Shown in pieces: positions 7,173-13,865 of a stretch of DNA of 18,234 nt. The stretch lies in contig JAKAWF010000045.1 in assembly GCA_021817025.1 (NCBI GenBank), positions 1 through 18,234 on the forward strand. Reading direction: 5' to 3'. The position numbers were made by a program, and so were the translations under genes. This DNA comes from a bacterium (GTDB taxonomy: Bacteria; Chloroflexota; Dormibacteria; UBA8260; Bog-877). Under the pieces are notes generated by a model. That model was given only the letters and a program-made list of their open reading frames with translations. It did no database searches and was not told the DNA's origin. Positions within the stretch are counted from its first letter, which is position 1; every line of letters begins with the position of its first letter.

Positions 7173-8480
7173 TCAGAAGCCGGTCAGCCCGTTGGGGGTC
7201 CCGTTGCCAGTGGGTCCGTTGTAACCGGGATCGGTGCTCCCGGAGGGCAGACTGTCGGCGGCGTTGCACAGGTAGTCGCCGCAGTTGCTGGAGTTGCTGC
7301 CGCTGGTGATCTTGGTCAGCGAAGAGTTGTCATACAGTTCCGCGGCCGCTGCCGAATTCCCCTGGGCAGTCGAAGATCCCGAGTACCCCGCCAGCGCGAA
7401 GACGCTGGCCACAATCGGGGAGGCGACGCTGGTGCCGCCGAAGACCAGCCATCCCGACTCCCCGTAGGTGTCGTAGACGGCGACCCCGGTCGCGGGATTG
7501 GCGTCGGCTGAGACATCGGCCACGGTGCGGGTCGTGCAGAGTGATGTGGTGGGCTGCCAGCCAGGGTTTGTCTCATAGGCGGAGCAACCGCTGCCGGTCC
7601 CGGACCACACGGTCTGTGTCCCTGCACTGGAGCTTGAGGCGTTGGACAAGGTGGTGCCGCCGACCGCGACCACGTAGGGGTCCGCAGCCGGGAACTCCAC
7701 CCCGTAACCGCCGTCGCCGGCGCTCACGGTGACGGCGGCCTTGGTCGAGTCATAGGCCTGGTTGTAGGCGGTCTCGCCCGAGAACTCTGAGGCGCCGTAG
7801 CTGTTGGACACGGCGTCCACGCCAGAGGTGCCGAGCGCGGTCGCCTCAGCAGTGGAGAGATCCGAGAAGCTGGCCGAGCTAGCCTCCACCAGCAGGATGT
7901 TGCAGTTGGGGCAGATGGCCGAGACCATGTCCAGATCCAGGGAGATCTCCTCCGACCACGACTTGCTCCCGTGCGGGTAGCTGGTCCCACCGGACTGGTT
8001 CAGCTTGGTGAAGGTACCGGAACAGGCCGAGCCGTTCGCCACCGTCCCGCACAGCGCCGGCAGCCCCATCTGGCTCCGGTACACGGCCAGGTCGGATGCC
8101 GCGTGGGGATCGTTGTAGGCGTCCACCACGGCCACGGTGCGGCCGGTTCCACCAGACGGAGGAGTGCTGGTCGAACCAAGACCGTAGGCGGACCACAGGT
8201 CCTGGGGATAGTAGCCGGCGGGAGTGGTGGTGCCCCCTCCCGGCTTGTGGCCCGGCTGCCGGCCCGGTGAGGCCGCGTGGACCCCCTGCCAGTTGAGGAG
8301 GGGATGGAGGAGCTGGATCGCACTGCAACGCGCCACTCCCAGAGCGGCCGGACCGGGACACACCGGAGCGGAGTCCGCCGACGCACCCATGCCCGCGGCC
8401 GATGCCACAGCCGCCGTCGCCACCGCGTAGGTCGCCAGGGCAGCCACTGCGGCCAGGCAGGCAGCTCTTCCTATTCTCAT
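7173..8480 (-). CDS. Secreted S53/S8-type serine peptidase without prodomain
   Basis: This 435-aa protein has a signal peptide (about 1-29, Ala/Val-rich) and a single subtilisin-fold catalytic domain from about 87 to the end. It matches the short family annotated as S8/S53 peptidases: AVVDAYNDPHAASDL (113-131), the acidic pair Glu178 and Asp182 in SEEISLDLDM, oxyanion Asp256 (SAGDGGYG), and catalytic Ser351 in GGTSVASP. The end (GYNGPTGNGTPNGLTGF) is the typical closing motif. Cys pairs such as C190-PN-C193 suggest disulfides, in keeping with secretion. The roughly 140-residue kumamolisin prodomain of the neighbouring gene is absent; only about 55 residues lie between signal peptide and catalytic domain, so activation must differ. 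The ATG at 8480 follows GAGGG (8486-8490) with 5-nt spacing. Substrate is unknown. Confidence 0.92.
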   Translation of the reverse strand: MRIGRAACLAAVAALATYAVATAAVASAAGMGASADSAPVCPGPAALGVARCSAIQLLHPLLNWQGVHAASPGRQPGHKPGGGTTTPAGYYPQDLWSAYGLGSTSTPPSGGTGRTVAVVDAYNDPHAASDLAVYRSQMGLPALCGTVANGSACSGTFTKLNQSGGTSYPHGSKSWSEEISLDLDMVSAICPNCNILLVEASSASFSDLSTAEATALGTSGVDAVSNSYGASEFSGETAYNQAYDSTKAAVTVSAGDGGYGVEFPAADPYVVAVGGTTLSNASSSSAGTQTVWSGTGSGCSAYETNPGWQPTTSLCTTRTVADVSADANPATGVAVYDTYGESGWLVFGGTSVASPIVASVFALAGYSGSSTAQGNSAAAAELYDNSSLTKITSGSNSSNCGDYLCNAADSLPSGSTDPGYNGPTGNGTPNGLTGF

Positions 8481-9216
8481 CTCAACCCTCGAATCCCGGA
8501 GGTCGCATTACTTTGCTGAAGGCTACGGTAGCGCCCCCGGCCACCGCTGGCAAGCGCCGGTTGACCGGTCTTCCCCGGGGGAGACGGCGGCCGGGCCGGC
8601 TGTGATGTGAGAGGAGGGCCGGCACCCGGGTGGCCAACGCCCGCTCGCGCAGTTGAATCCACCGCCTGTGTCGCCGCGGGAATCGCGAGGCCCCGTTCCA
8701 ATGCGGAGCAACCCGGTCCCCGGCCCCAGCCGGCAGGTGGCCCCTCCGCGATGGCGCCCCTCGCGCCAAGCCCCATCCATCCGGGCCCATGCCTGCCGGT
8801 CTCGCCTTGGCCCCGGGCCTTTTCCAGGCCCCAACCGCGCCCATCAGTCCCCGGAGCCTCCTGAGATGGCCTTCGCCAAGCCTCCCCAGGCGGAGAGGAG
8901 CAGCGCGGGGGCGCTCGCCCACCACGGGCGGCGGATGGGGCGTGGCCGGCACCGCCGGGAAGAGCCCGCCCGAGGTCCTTTGGATCCAGCTTCCGTGCAG
9001 GGCCCCGTCAAAGTCCAGGGGGAAGGCGGGCTCCAGCGGCCGCCTGAGTTCACTCGTGCAGTCGGCGGTCCCCCGCGTCAGAAGTCGGCCAAGCGGGCAG
9101 GAGAATCGGGAGGGCGACTTTGACGGACCCCTGAGCTTGTGTGACAGCGCTTTACCCCGGGCGGACAGAGCCTGTAAACTTGCTCCGCCATCCGGGCCCA
9201 CAGGAGAGCCGCGCCC
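8481..9216. other. 736-nt divergent intergenic region
   Basis: It lies between the divergently transcribed short peptidase gene (-) and the secreted GH-like gene (+). Long frames on both strands are Pro/Arg/Gly-rich and carry no domain I know. It should hold both promoters; only the plus-strand one (9151-9180) is convincing. The 80 nt upstream of the peptidase start are locally less GC-rich (8507-8530), which fits a minus-strand promoter, but I cannot place its boxes. Confidence 0.4.
9151..9180 (+). promoter_or_regulatory. Sigma-70-type promoter of the secreted GH-like gene
   Basis: TTTACC (9151-9156) and TAAACT (9175-9180) are separated by 18 nt. Transcription would begin near 9187, leaving a leader of about 30 nt that contains AGGAGAG (9202-9208), 8 nt before the ATG at 9217. 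The boxes match the consensus only in part. Confidence 0.5.
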
Positions 9217-10170
9217 ATGACCAACCACACCCGCATCCTCAGATCGACCGTGCTGGGGGCGGCGGCCGCCATCGCCCTGCTCCTCCTCAGCGCCACCCCC
9301 GCCCTGGCCGCCCATCCCGCGGGTAAGGGCAACAACTCCCCGAGTTCTCACGGCGGGGGCAGCTCGACCCCCACCGGCAACGACATCTCCTACCCCCAGT
9401 GCGGGGGCTCCTTCCCCAGCGGCCAGGCCTTCGGGATCGTCGGGGTGAATGGCGGGCTCGCCAACAACCTCAACCCCTGCCTGGGACCGTACGGAAGTGC
9501 CGGCGCCTCCAGCAGCGAGCTCTACTGGGCCGCGACCACATCCTCTGGAGCGGTGAACCAGCAGGGGGGAAGCCAGCCCAATGCCGGCCTCTACGTCAAC
9601 ACCGCCGACCCGGGCAACACGGCCTCCGACTGGCCCAATGCCGGCGCGTACGTCGGCGATCCCTACACTGACTCGACTTCCACGGCCAGCTATTGCGATG
9701 GCGGCAACACCCAGGCCTGCGCCTGGGCGTACGGTGACTCGAAGGCGGTCCAGGACGGGCAATGGCTCGAAGCCGCCGCCGCAGCGGTGAACACGGCCTC
9801 GGGCTCGCCCACGCTCCCGACCAGCGCCTCGGCGTACCCCTGGTGGCTGGACATCCAGACCGCCAACACCTGGCAATCGGGAACCGGCGGGCAGGCCATG
9901 AACATCGCCGACATCCAGGGGATGCTGGCGGGGCTGGAGTCGTTCGGGACCATGACCTACCCGATCGGGATCTACTCCACCAGCTATCAGTGGGGCCAGA
10001 TAGTGGGCAGCCCGAGCGCCACCACCTTCCCAACTCTCCCCGACTGGATCCCCGGGGCCCGCAAGCTCTCACAGGCCGAATCCAACTGCTCCCTAACCGG
10101 CTTCACCGGGCCGGTCACGGTCACGCAGTGGTTCGGGCATCCCTTCGACGGGGACTACGCCTGCTCCTGA
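9217..10170 (+). CDS. Secreted Rv2525c/GH25-like glycoside hydrolase-like protein
   Basis: This 317-aa protein has a signal peptide (1-32, ending PALAA), a Gly/Ser/Pro/Asn-rich linker (33-53), then a TIM-barrel-like domain to the end. Marker segments are DISYPQCGG (Asp56, first strand), FGIVGVNGG (72-80), ELYWAATT, GLYVNTADPGN, YPWWLDIQTANTW (207-219) and YPIGIYSTSYQW (248-259). These fit the actinobacterial-type family related to GH25 and the Rv2525c-like domain, whose better-known members cut or bind peptidoglycan-type glycans. From memory the usual motif is WWLDVET; here Glu is replaced by Gln214, the expected acid catalyst, so activity is doubtful and a binding role is possible. Paired cysteines (62, 88, 160, 168, 291, 316) suggest disulfides. 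The ATG at 9217 has AGGAGAG 8 nt upstream. It is divergent from the two peptidase genes. Confidence 0.8.
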   Translation: MTNHTRILRSTVLGAAAAIALLLLSATPALAAHPAGKGNNSPSSHGGGSSTPTGNDISYPQCGGSFPSGQAFGIVGVNGGLANNLNPCLGPYGSAGASSSELYWAATTSSGAVNQQGGSQPNAGLYVNTADPGNTASDWPNAGAYVGDPYTDSTSTASYCDGGNTQACAWAYGDSKAVQDGQWLEAAAAAVNTASGSPTLPTSASAYPWWLDIQTANTWQSGTGGQAMNIADIQGMLAGLESFGTMTYPIGIYSTSYQWGQIVGSPSATTFPTLPDWIPGARKLSQAESNCSLTGFTGPVTVTQWFGHPFDGDYACS

Positions 10171-10365
10171 GCCGAGCACCGGGCTGGAGACCTCGGAGCC
10201 GTCGTCCCCAAGCGGCGGCTCCCCCGCAGGCAACCGGAGGCGGTCGCCGCTGATACCTCCCGACTTGGAACTTGCCTCAGCGGCCTGGGCCCCACTCAAC
10301 TCGCGAGATGCCGGCCCGGGACCGGGGCGGGGACGCCAGCCTGACCAGCATGCCGGCCGGGATGG

Positions 10366-10388
10366 CCGGGCCGCTGAGGCCGGCCCGG
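10366..10388. terminator. GC hairpin between convergent genes
   Basis: CCGGGCCG (10366-10373) pairs exactly with CGGCCCGG (10381-10388) around a 7-nt loop. It lies 30 nt past the end of the minus-strand hypothetical gene and about 200 nt past the plus-strand GH-like gene, so it could stop transcription from both. No T-run is present. Confidence 0.35.
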
Positions 10389-10417
10389 GCGGGAGCCCCA
10401 GCTAGATCCGACCCGCG

Positions 10418-10870
10418 TCACGCGCCGGGACCTGAGCCGGCCCAACCTCTGGCGAGCCGCTTCTCCAGCTTCCCGCAGCGGCCGATGAGCCGGGAGCGCC
10501 CGCCGGCCAGACCATGGCGCTTGCCGACAGCCCTCCTCGAGCTGCCGCGCCTTGCCCTGGCAAGCTGCGTGACCGCCTCCACCAGCCGCTCGCGGGAGCG
10601 CTCCAAGGAGAACTTGGTGGCCTCGACCGCTGAGTCCTGCGCGCCCCTGGCCGCCACCGGCATCGAGGTGGCCTCCCGCTGGGACCAAGCCCGGGCGATC
10701 AGCTCGCCTCTGACCCCACCCTGGCCCGCTGTGAACCACGGCTCCCCCCGGATCACCCCCCGCCGGTGGACCTCCCGCCTGGCGCTGGACCCCTCCTCCC
10801 CCAGGGCGAAGAGCGGCGGGAGGATCCCAGGGCGCGTGACCCTCGCCTCGACCGTGACCTCTTCGCTCAC
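10418..10870 (-). CDS. Hypothetical basic protein, 150 aa
   Basis: I do not recognise this protein. The N-terminal third contains plausible strands and turns (EVTVEARVTRPGILPPLFAL, then VIRGEPWFTAGQGGVRGELIARAW). The C-terminal half (about 85-145) is strongly basic and predicted helical (ERSRERLVEAVTQLARARRG...SRLIGRCGKLEKRLARG), which could bind nucleic acid or a membrane surface. Its amino-acid balance is more natural than the overlapping frames, and third codon positions are mostly G or C. The GTG start at 10870 has a GGGGG run about 11 nt upstream. It lies on the transketolase strand, 144 nt downstream across several palindromes, so it is probably separate. It could also be a decayed fragment. 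No signal peptide is seen. Confidence 0.4.
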   Translation of the reverse strand: MSEEVTVEARVTRPGILPPLFALGEEGSSARREVHRRGVIRGEPWFTAGQGGVRGELIARAWSQREATSMPVAARGAQDSAVEATKFSLERSRERLVEAVTQLARARRGSSRRAVGKRHGLAGGRSRLIGRCGKLEKRLARGWAGSGPGA

Positions 10871-10926
10871 GGCGGTTCAGCCCCCTGGGAACACAGGTTT
10901 GGGCTGCCCGCTCCGATCCCCGGCCA

Positions 10927-10938
10927 GGGGAGCTCCCC
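10927..10938. repeat. 12-bp perfect palindrome
   Basis: GGGGAGCTCCCC is self-complementary. It is the second of three palindromic elements in the 145 nt after the transketolase gene. Confidence 0.4.
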
Positions 10939-10962
10939 GAATGGCCGTGATTGACCAACGAG

Positions 10963-10978
10963 GCCGGCAGCTGCCGGC
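10963..10978. terminator. 16-bp perfect palindrome after the transketolase gene
   Basis: GCCGGCAGCTGCCGGC is self-complementary and begins 37 nt beyond the transketolase stop codon on the minus strand. It has no T-run and is a candidate tract-less terminator or 3' stabilising stem. Confidence 0.4.
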
Positions 10979-11006
10979 AACCCGCAGCGGACAAGGGGAC
11001 AGCGGG

Positions 11007-11027
11007 CCGGACCTCTAACGGGTCCGG
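11007..11027. terminator. Hairpin enclosing the transketolase stop codon
   Basis: CCGGACC (11007-11013) pairs with GGTCCGG (11021-11027) around a 7-nt loop that contains the TAG stop (11015-11017 on the minus strand). A stem across the stop codon could pause ribosomes or mark the 3' end; no T-run follows. Confidence 0.35.
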
Positions 11028-13381
11028 ACGGCCTCCACCAGGCGCGAGAGCCTGCCGAGCCGCCGCTCCCGCTCCCGGCAGAACCGCTCCACCCCGGCCA
11101 GGATGTGCTGAGCTGACAGGTGCGCCTCGTCCATCACCTCGTCGACGCTGCCGCCCGTCCGCCAGCGCCGGTCCCAGTCGGCGGAGAGCGAGTACTCAGC
11201 GGCGAGCGGGCCGCTGATCCAGTCCCCCATCAGCTTGAAGGCGCCGTTGGTGATCGCCATTCCGTCCCAGCGGTCGGCCGCGCTGACGGTCTCCTCCCGG
11301 TAGGCCCGGTCCTGGAGCGCGAAGAGCTGCGGGCTGACAGCCGCCACGACCTTCACGTTGAGGCGGGAGCGCTCCAGCTCGGGCAGCAAAGAGACCAGAT
11401 TCGCGGTCGGCAAGGTGCCCCTGATGAAGACCGTGCCCAGCCGCGGCTGGTCCTCTCTGAACCGACGCAGCACGTAGGCGCCGCGCGCCGCCTCGAAGTG
11501 GGAGGGCATTCCCAAAGCCTCCCGGTCCGGGATCTCGATGGCGGGGCGGGTCAGATGCAGGGCGATGATCGGGGCCGAGGCCCGCAACGCCGCCCCCAGC
11601 ACCACCGGCACCTCGTTGTACTCCCAGGGATGGAGGTCGATCACCTGCCCTTCTGGGAAGAGCTGGGTCACCCCGGGGGAGAAGACCCCGAAGTGGGTCC
11701 TGGAGTCCTCGGCGGTCTCCGGCCCGGAGTGCCCGGCGACCCAGATCACCTTGCCCACCCGCAGGTCGCAGTCCTGGGCCAGCTGGCTGAAGAGGCGCAT
11801 CTCCCCGTACTTCAGGTAGCTGAAGGAGCCGTAGGTGGAGCAGGCCGACCAGAAGCCGTTGAACTGGGAGAAGGGGTCGTCGGCGAGATTGACCGTCGCC
11901 AGGCCCACTGAGATCCCGGCGTTGGTGAACTCGGTTATCTCCTGGGGCAGCACCGTTCCGCGCGGGTTGCCTTCCCTCTCGTACCACCCCCAGCCCGGCC
12001 GATCCCCCCAGTCCTTGCCGAAGCCGCTGATGTTGGTGGAGTCGGCCAGGTCGGCCGAGCTGACGATGAACAAGGGCCGGCCGTACTCGGCTCTGGCATA
12101 GGCGTTGATGAAGGCCCCCCAGCTGGCCAGGGCCGCCCGGTTGGGCTGGCGCTCCCCGGCCGGCTGGTACATCTCCTTGGGGTAGGAGCGGAAGTCGGTC
12201 AGCCGGGAGTCCTCGAAGATCTCCTTCCCCCTCCCCCCCAGGTTGAAGCTCTCGATCCGATCGGGCACGGTACCAGCGATCTCCAGGAGCCGCTCCGAGA
12301 GCTGGTCGACCAGGTCGGGGTCGCGCCGCAGGACGCCCACCGCGATCTCGAGGTTGGCGCGGGCCTGCTCTGTGCGCTCGGCCGGGTCCGCGGGCGCAGG
12401 CAGGTCGACCCCCCGGTAGCTGACCCCGTAGCGGGCCATGAACTGCCTGCGCCCAGCCCAGAACTCCCCGCTGTTGATGGGGTGCGGGGTGCCGTGGGAA
12501 GGGGCGTCGTACTTGCCGTAGCCGCGGCCCTTGCGGGTCCTGAACCAGGCCACCGACGGCGCGCGCTCGGGGTTGGGTCCGTGGGCGACCTCCAGGACGG
12601 TGCGGGTGACGGGCCCCCATTCCATCCCCTGATCAGTGCCCAGGACCCGCCAGCCGTACGGCTGGAACCACTCGGCGGGCCCCCCCGGCACGACCGAGGA
12701 GGCGCTCCGCAGGTCGATCCCGAAGTCGTTCCAGTCCAGGAGGAAGACCAGGTTGGAGAGGCCCAGCCCCCAGGCCGAGTTCTTGGTCTCGTGAGCGGCC
12801 CCGGGGGTGAGGCCGCCCTCGCCCTCGAGCGCGAAGACCTTGACCGCGCCCGCCCCCGCCAGCTTGAGGGCGAGAGCCTCGCCGGCAGCCGGCGGCAGGC
12901 CGTGGCCGGAGGGACCGGTGTTGAACTTGAAGAAGAGGGTCTTGCCCGCCATCTCCGCATGCCCGGGGAGCCCGCCTCGGTGGCGCAGCCCCAGCAGGTC
13001 CTCCCAGGTGAGGGCGAAGCGGCCCCCGTCGGGGAACGCGAACCGGTCATCGCGATCCCGCTGGTAGCGGGCTCGCAGGGCCTCGTTGAACACGGCCAGG
13101 GTCGAGTACACCAGCGGCACCGTGTGCCCGGCGGAGAGCACGAAGCGGTCCCCGAAGGGGCGCCAGGGCCGCTGGATGTCCCAGCGCATCGCCCCCGAGA
13201 GCAGGGTGGCCAGCAGCAGGTGGACCTTGGAGCGCGAGCCACCCGGATGGCCCGACTGGCGGTAGTTCAGCTGCAGGTCGATCAGCTCGTCGACCAGGTC
13301 CTTGACCACCTCCCAGTGATCGAAGGTGGCCTCCGCCGCCAAGTAGAGGTCGTCAACTGGCGTGCGGGCGAAGGATTCCAC
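11015..13381 (-). CDS. Transketolase-family thiamine-diphosphate enzyme, long form
   Basis: Transketolases move two-carbon ketol units between sugar phosphates using thiamine diphosphate (ThDP) and Mg. Numbered from the alternative TTG start (subtract 1 for GTG), the ThDP domain shows GHPGG with His46, SAGHT with His87, NTGPSGHG (155-162), LEGEGGLTPG (186-195) and DWNDFGID (217-224). The pyrimidine-binding domain shows EITEFTNAG (482-490), where Glu485 is the expected cofactor-activating Glu, and a C-terminal transketolase domain follows. At 788 aa it exceeds the usual 620-680, and the Mg-binding GDG is GEG. From memory a large bacterial group annotated simply as transketolase shares these traits. 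It is not phosphoketolase, whose motifs are absent. GTG at 13381 is preferred because GGGGAGG (13387-13393) lies 5 nt upstream; TTG at 13384 would be too close. A minus-strand TAAACT (13463-13468) might be its -10 box. No pentose-phosphate neighbours are present. Confidence 0.88.
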   Translation of the reverse strand: MESFARTPVDDLYLAAEATFDHWEVVKDLVDELIDLQLNYRQSGHPGGSRSKVHLLLATLLSGAMRWDIQRPWRPFGDRFVLSAGHTVPLVYSTLAVFNEALRARYQRDRDDRFAFPDGGRFALTWEDLLGLRHRGGLPGHAEMAGKTLFFKFNTGPSGHGLPPAAGEALALKLAGAGAVKVFALEGEGGLTPGAAHETKNSAWGLGLSNLVFLLDWNDFGIDLRSASSVVPGGPAEWFQPYGWRVLGTDQGMEWGPVTRTVLEVAHGPNPERAPSVAWFRTRKGRGYGKYDAPSHGTPHPINSGEFWAGRRQFMARYGVSYRGVDLPAPADPAERTEQARANLEIAVGVLRRDPDLVDQLSERLLEIAGTVPDRIESFNLGGRGKEIFEDSRLTDFRSYPKEMYQPAGERQPNRAALASWGAFINAYARAEYGRPLFIVSSADLADSTNISGFGKDWGDRPGWGWYEREGNPRGTVLPQEITEFTNAGISVGLATVNLADDPFSQFNGFWSACSTYGSFSYLKYGEMRLFSQLAQDCDLRVGKVIWVAGHSGPETAEDSRTHFGVFSPGVTQLFPEGQVIDLHPWEYNEVPVVLGAALRASAPIIALHLTRPAIEIPDREALGMPSHFEAARGAYVLRRFREDQPRLGTVFIRGTLPTANLVSLLPELERSRLNVKVVAAVSPQLFALQDRAYREETVSAADRWDGMAITNGAFKLMGDWISGPLAAEYSLSADWDRRWRTGGSVDEVMDEAHLSAQHILAGVERFCRERERRLGRLSRLVEAVRTR

Positions 13382-13647
13382 CAAGGCCTCCCCTGCTGTC
13401 CGTCCCCCACTCCCGGCTCCACCTTGGCAGCCATGCCTCCGGTGAGGGCTTGCGTTGCTGGGAGTTTAGCGCCCGCGCTCCGGGCTCGATGCCGCCCTCT
13501 GGACGGCCGGGTGGGTCGGTGGGGTCCCTGGGGTGCCGCTTCTGGGCATCCATCTCGGCCACTTCCCGGATCCCCTCAGCCGGCCGCCGCCGGGGATGGC
13601 CCAGGCGGTCGCCATGCGGACCGCGCCTGGCGCGGGGCGGACCACCG

Positions 13648-13687
13648 CAGGGGCTGGGGCCCTTGGGCCGGCGCCGGCCTGCCCCTG
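13648..13687. repeat. Nested inverted repeat upstream of the glycosyltransferase gene
   Basis: CAGGGGC (13648-13654) pairs with GCCCCTG (13681-13687), and the enclosed GGCCGGCGCCGGCC (13666-13679) is a perfect 14-bp palindrome. It lies about 180 nt before the glycosyltransferase start. It may be an operator or a structured leader; nothing decides between them. Confidence 0.35.
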
Positions 13688-13851
13688 GCGCGACACGGGC
13701 GCCGAGACTTGCCACCAACTCGTCATGGGGCCACGGCCCGGACGGGCGGAAGCTGTACCGGCCCCGGGAGCGCTACCCACCCGGGCGCCGGTCCGACTGC
13801 GCGCAGCCGGTCCGGGGACGACTCGAGCGCCGGAGCAGCCCTCGCGCACCA

Positions 13852-13858
13852 AAGGAGG
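13852..13858 (+). promoter_or_regulatory. Strong ribosome binding site of the glycosyltransferase gene
   Basis: AAGGAGG matches the anti-Shine-Dalgarno core, 7 nt before the ATG at 13866. It fixes the start and excludes the in-frame extension back to 13533. A GTG at 13860 is in frame but overlaps the site. Confidence 0.8.
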
Positions 13859-13865
13859 AGTGGCC

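Larger units (their letters stand above)
13382..13865. other. 484-nt divergent intergenic region
   Basis: It separates the transketolase gene (-) from the glycosyltransferase gene (+) and should carry both promoters. Frames crossing it are extensions or shadows of the genes. It contains a large hairpin (13648-13687, listed separately). I see no convincing plus-strand promoter. Confidence 0.4.

Noticed and set aside
8482..9876. A minus-strand open frame of 464 codons
   Set aside because: It runs across the intergenic region and antisense into the secreted GH-like gene, which has a signal peptide, ribosome binding site and family motifs. The frame itself is Arg/Gly/Pro-rich.
11015..13381. Phosphoketolase (Xfp) as identity of the long ThDP enzyme
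   Set aside because: The length is similar, but the N-terminal motifs (SGHPGGSRSK, SAGHT, EGEGGLTPG) are of the transketolase type and I do not see the phosphoketolase signature segments.
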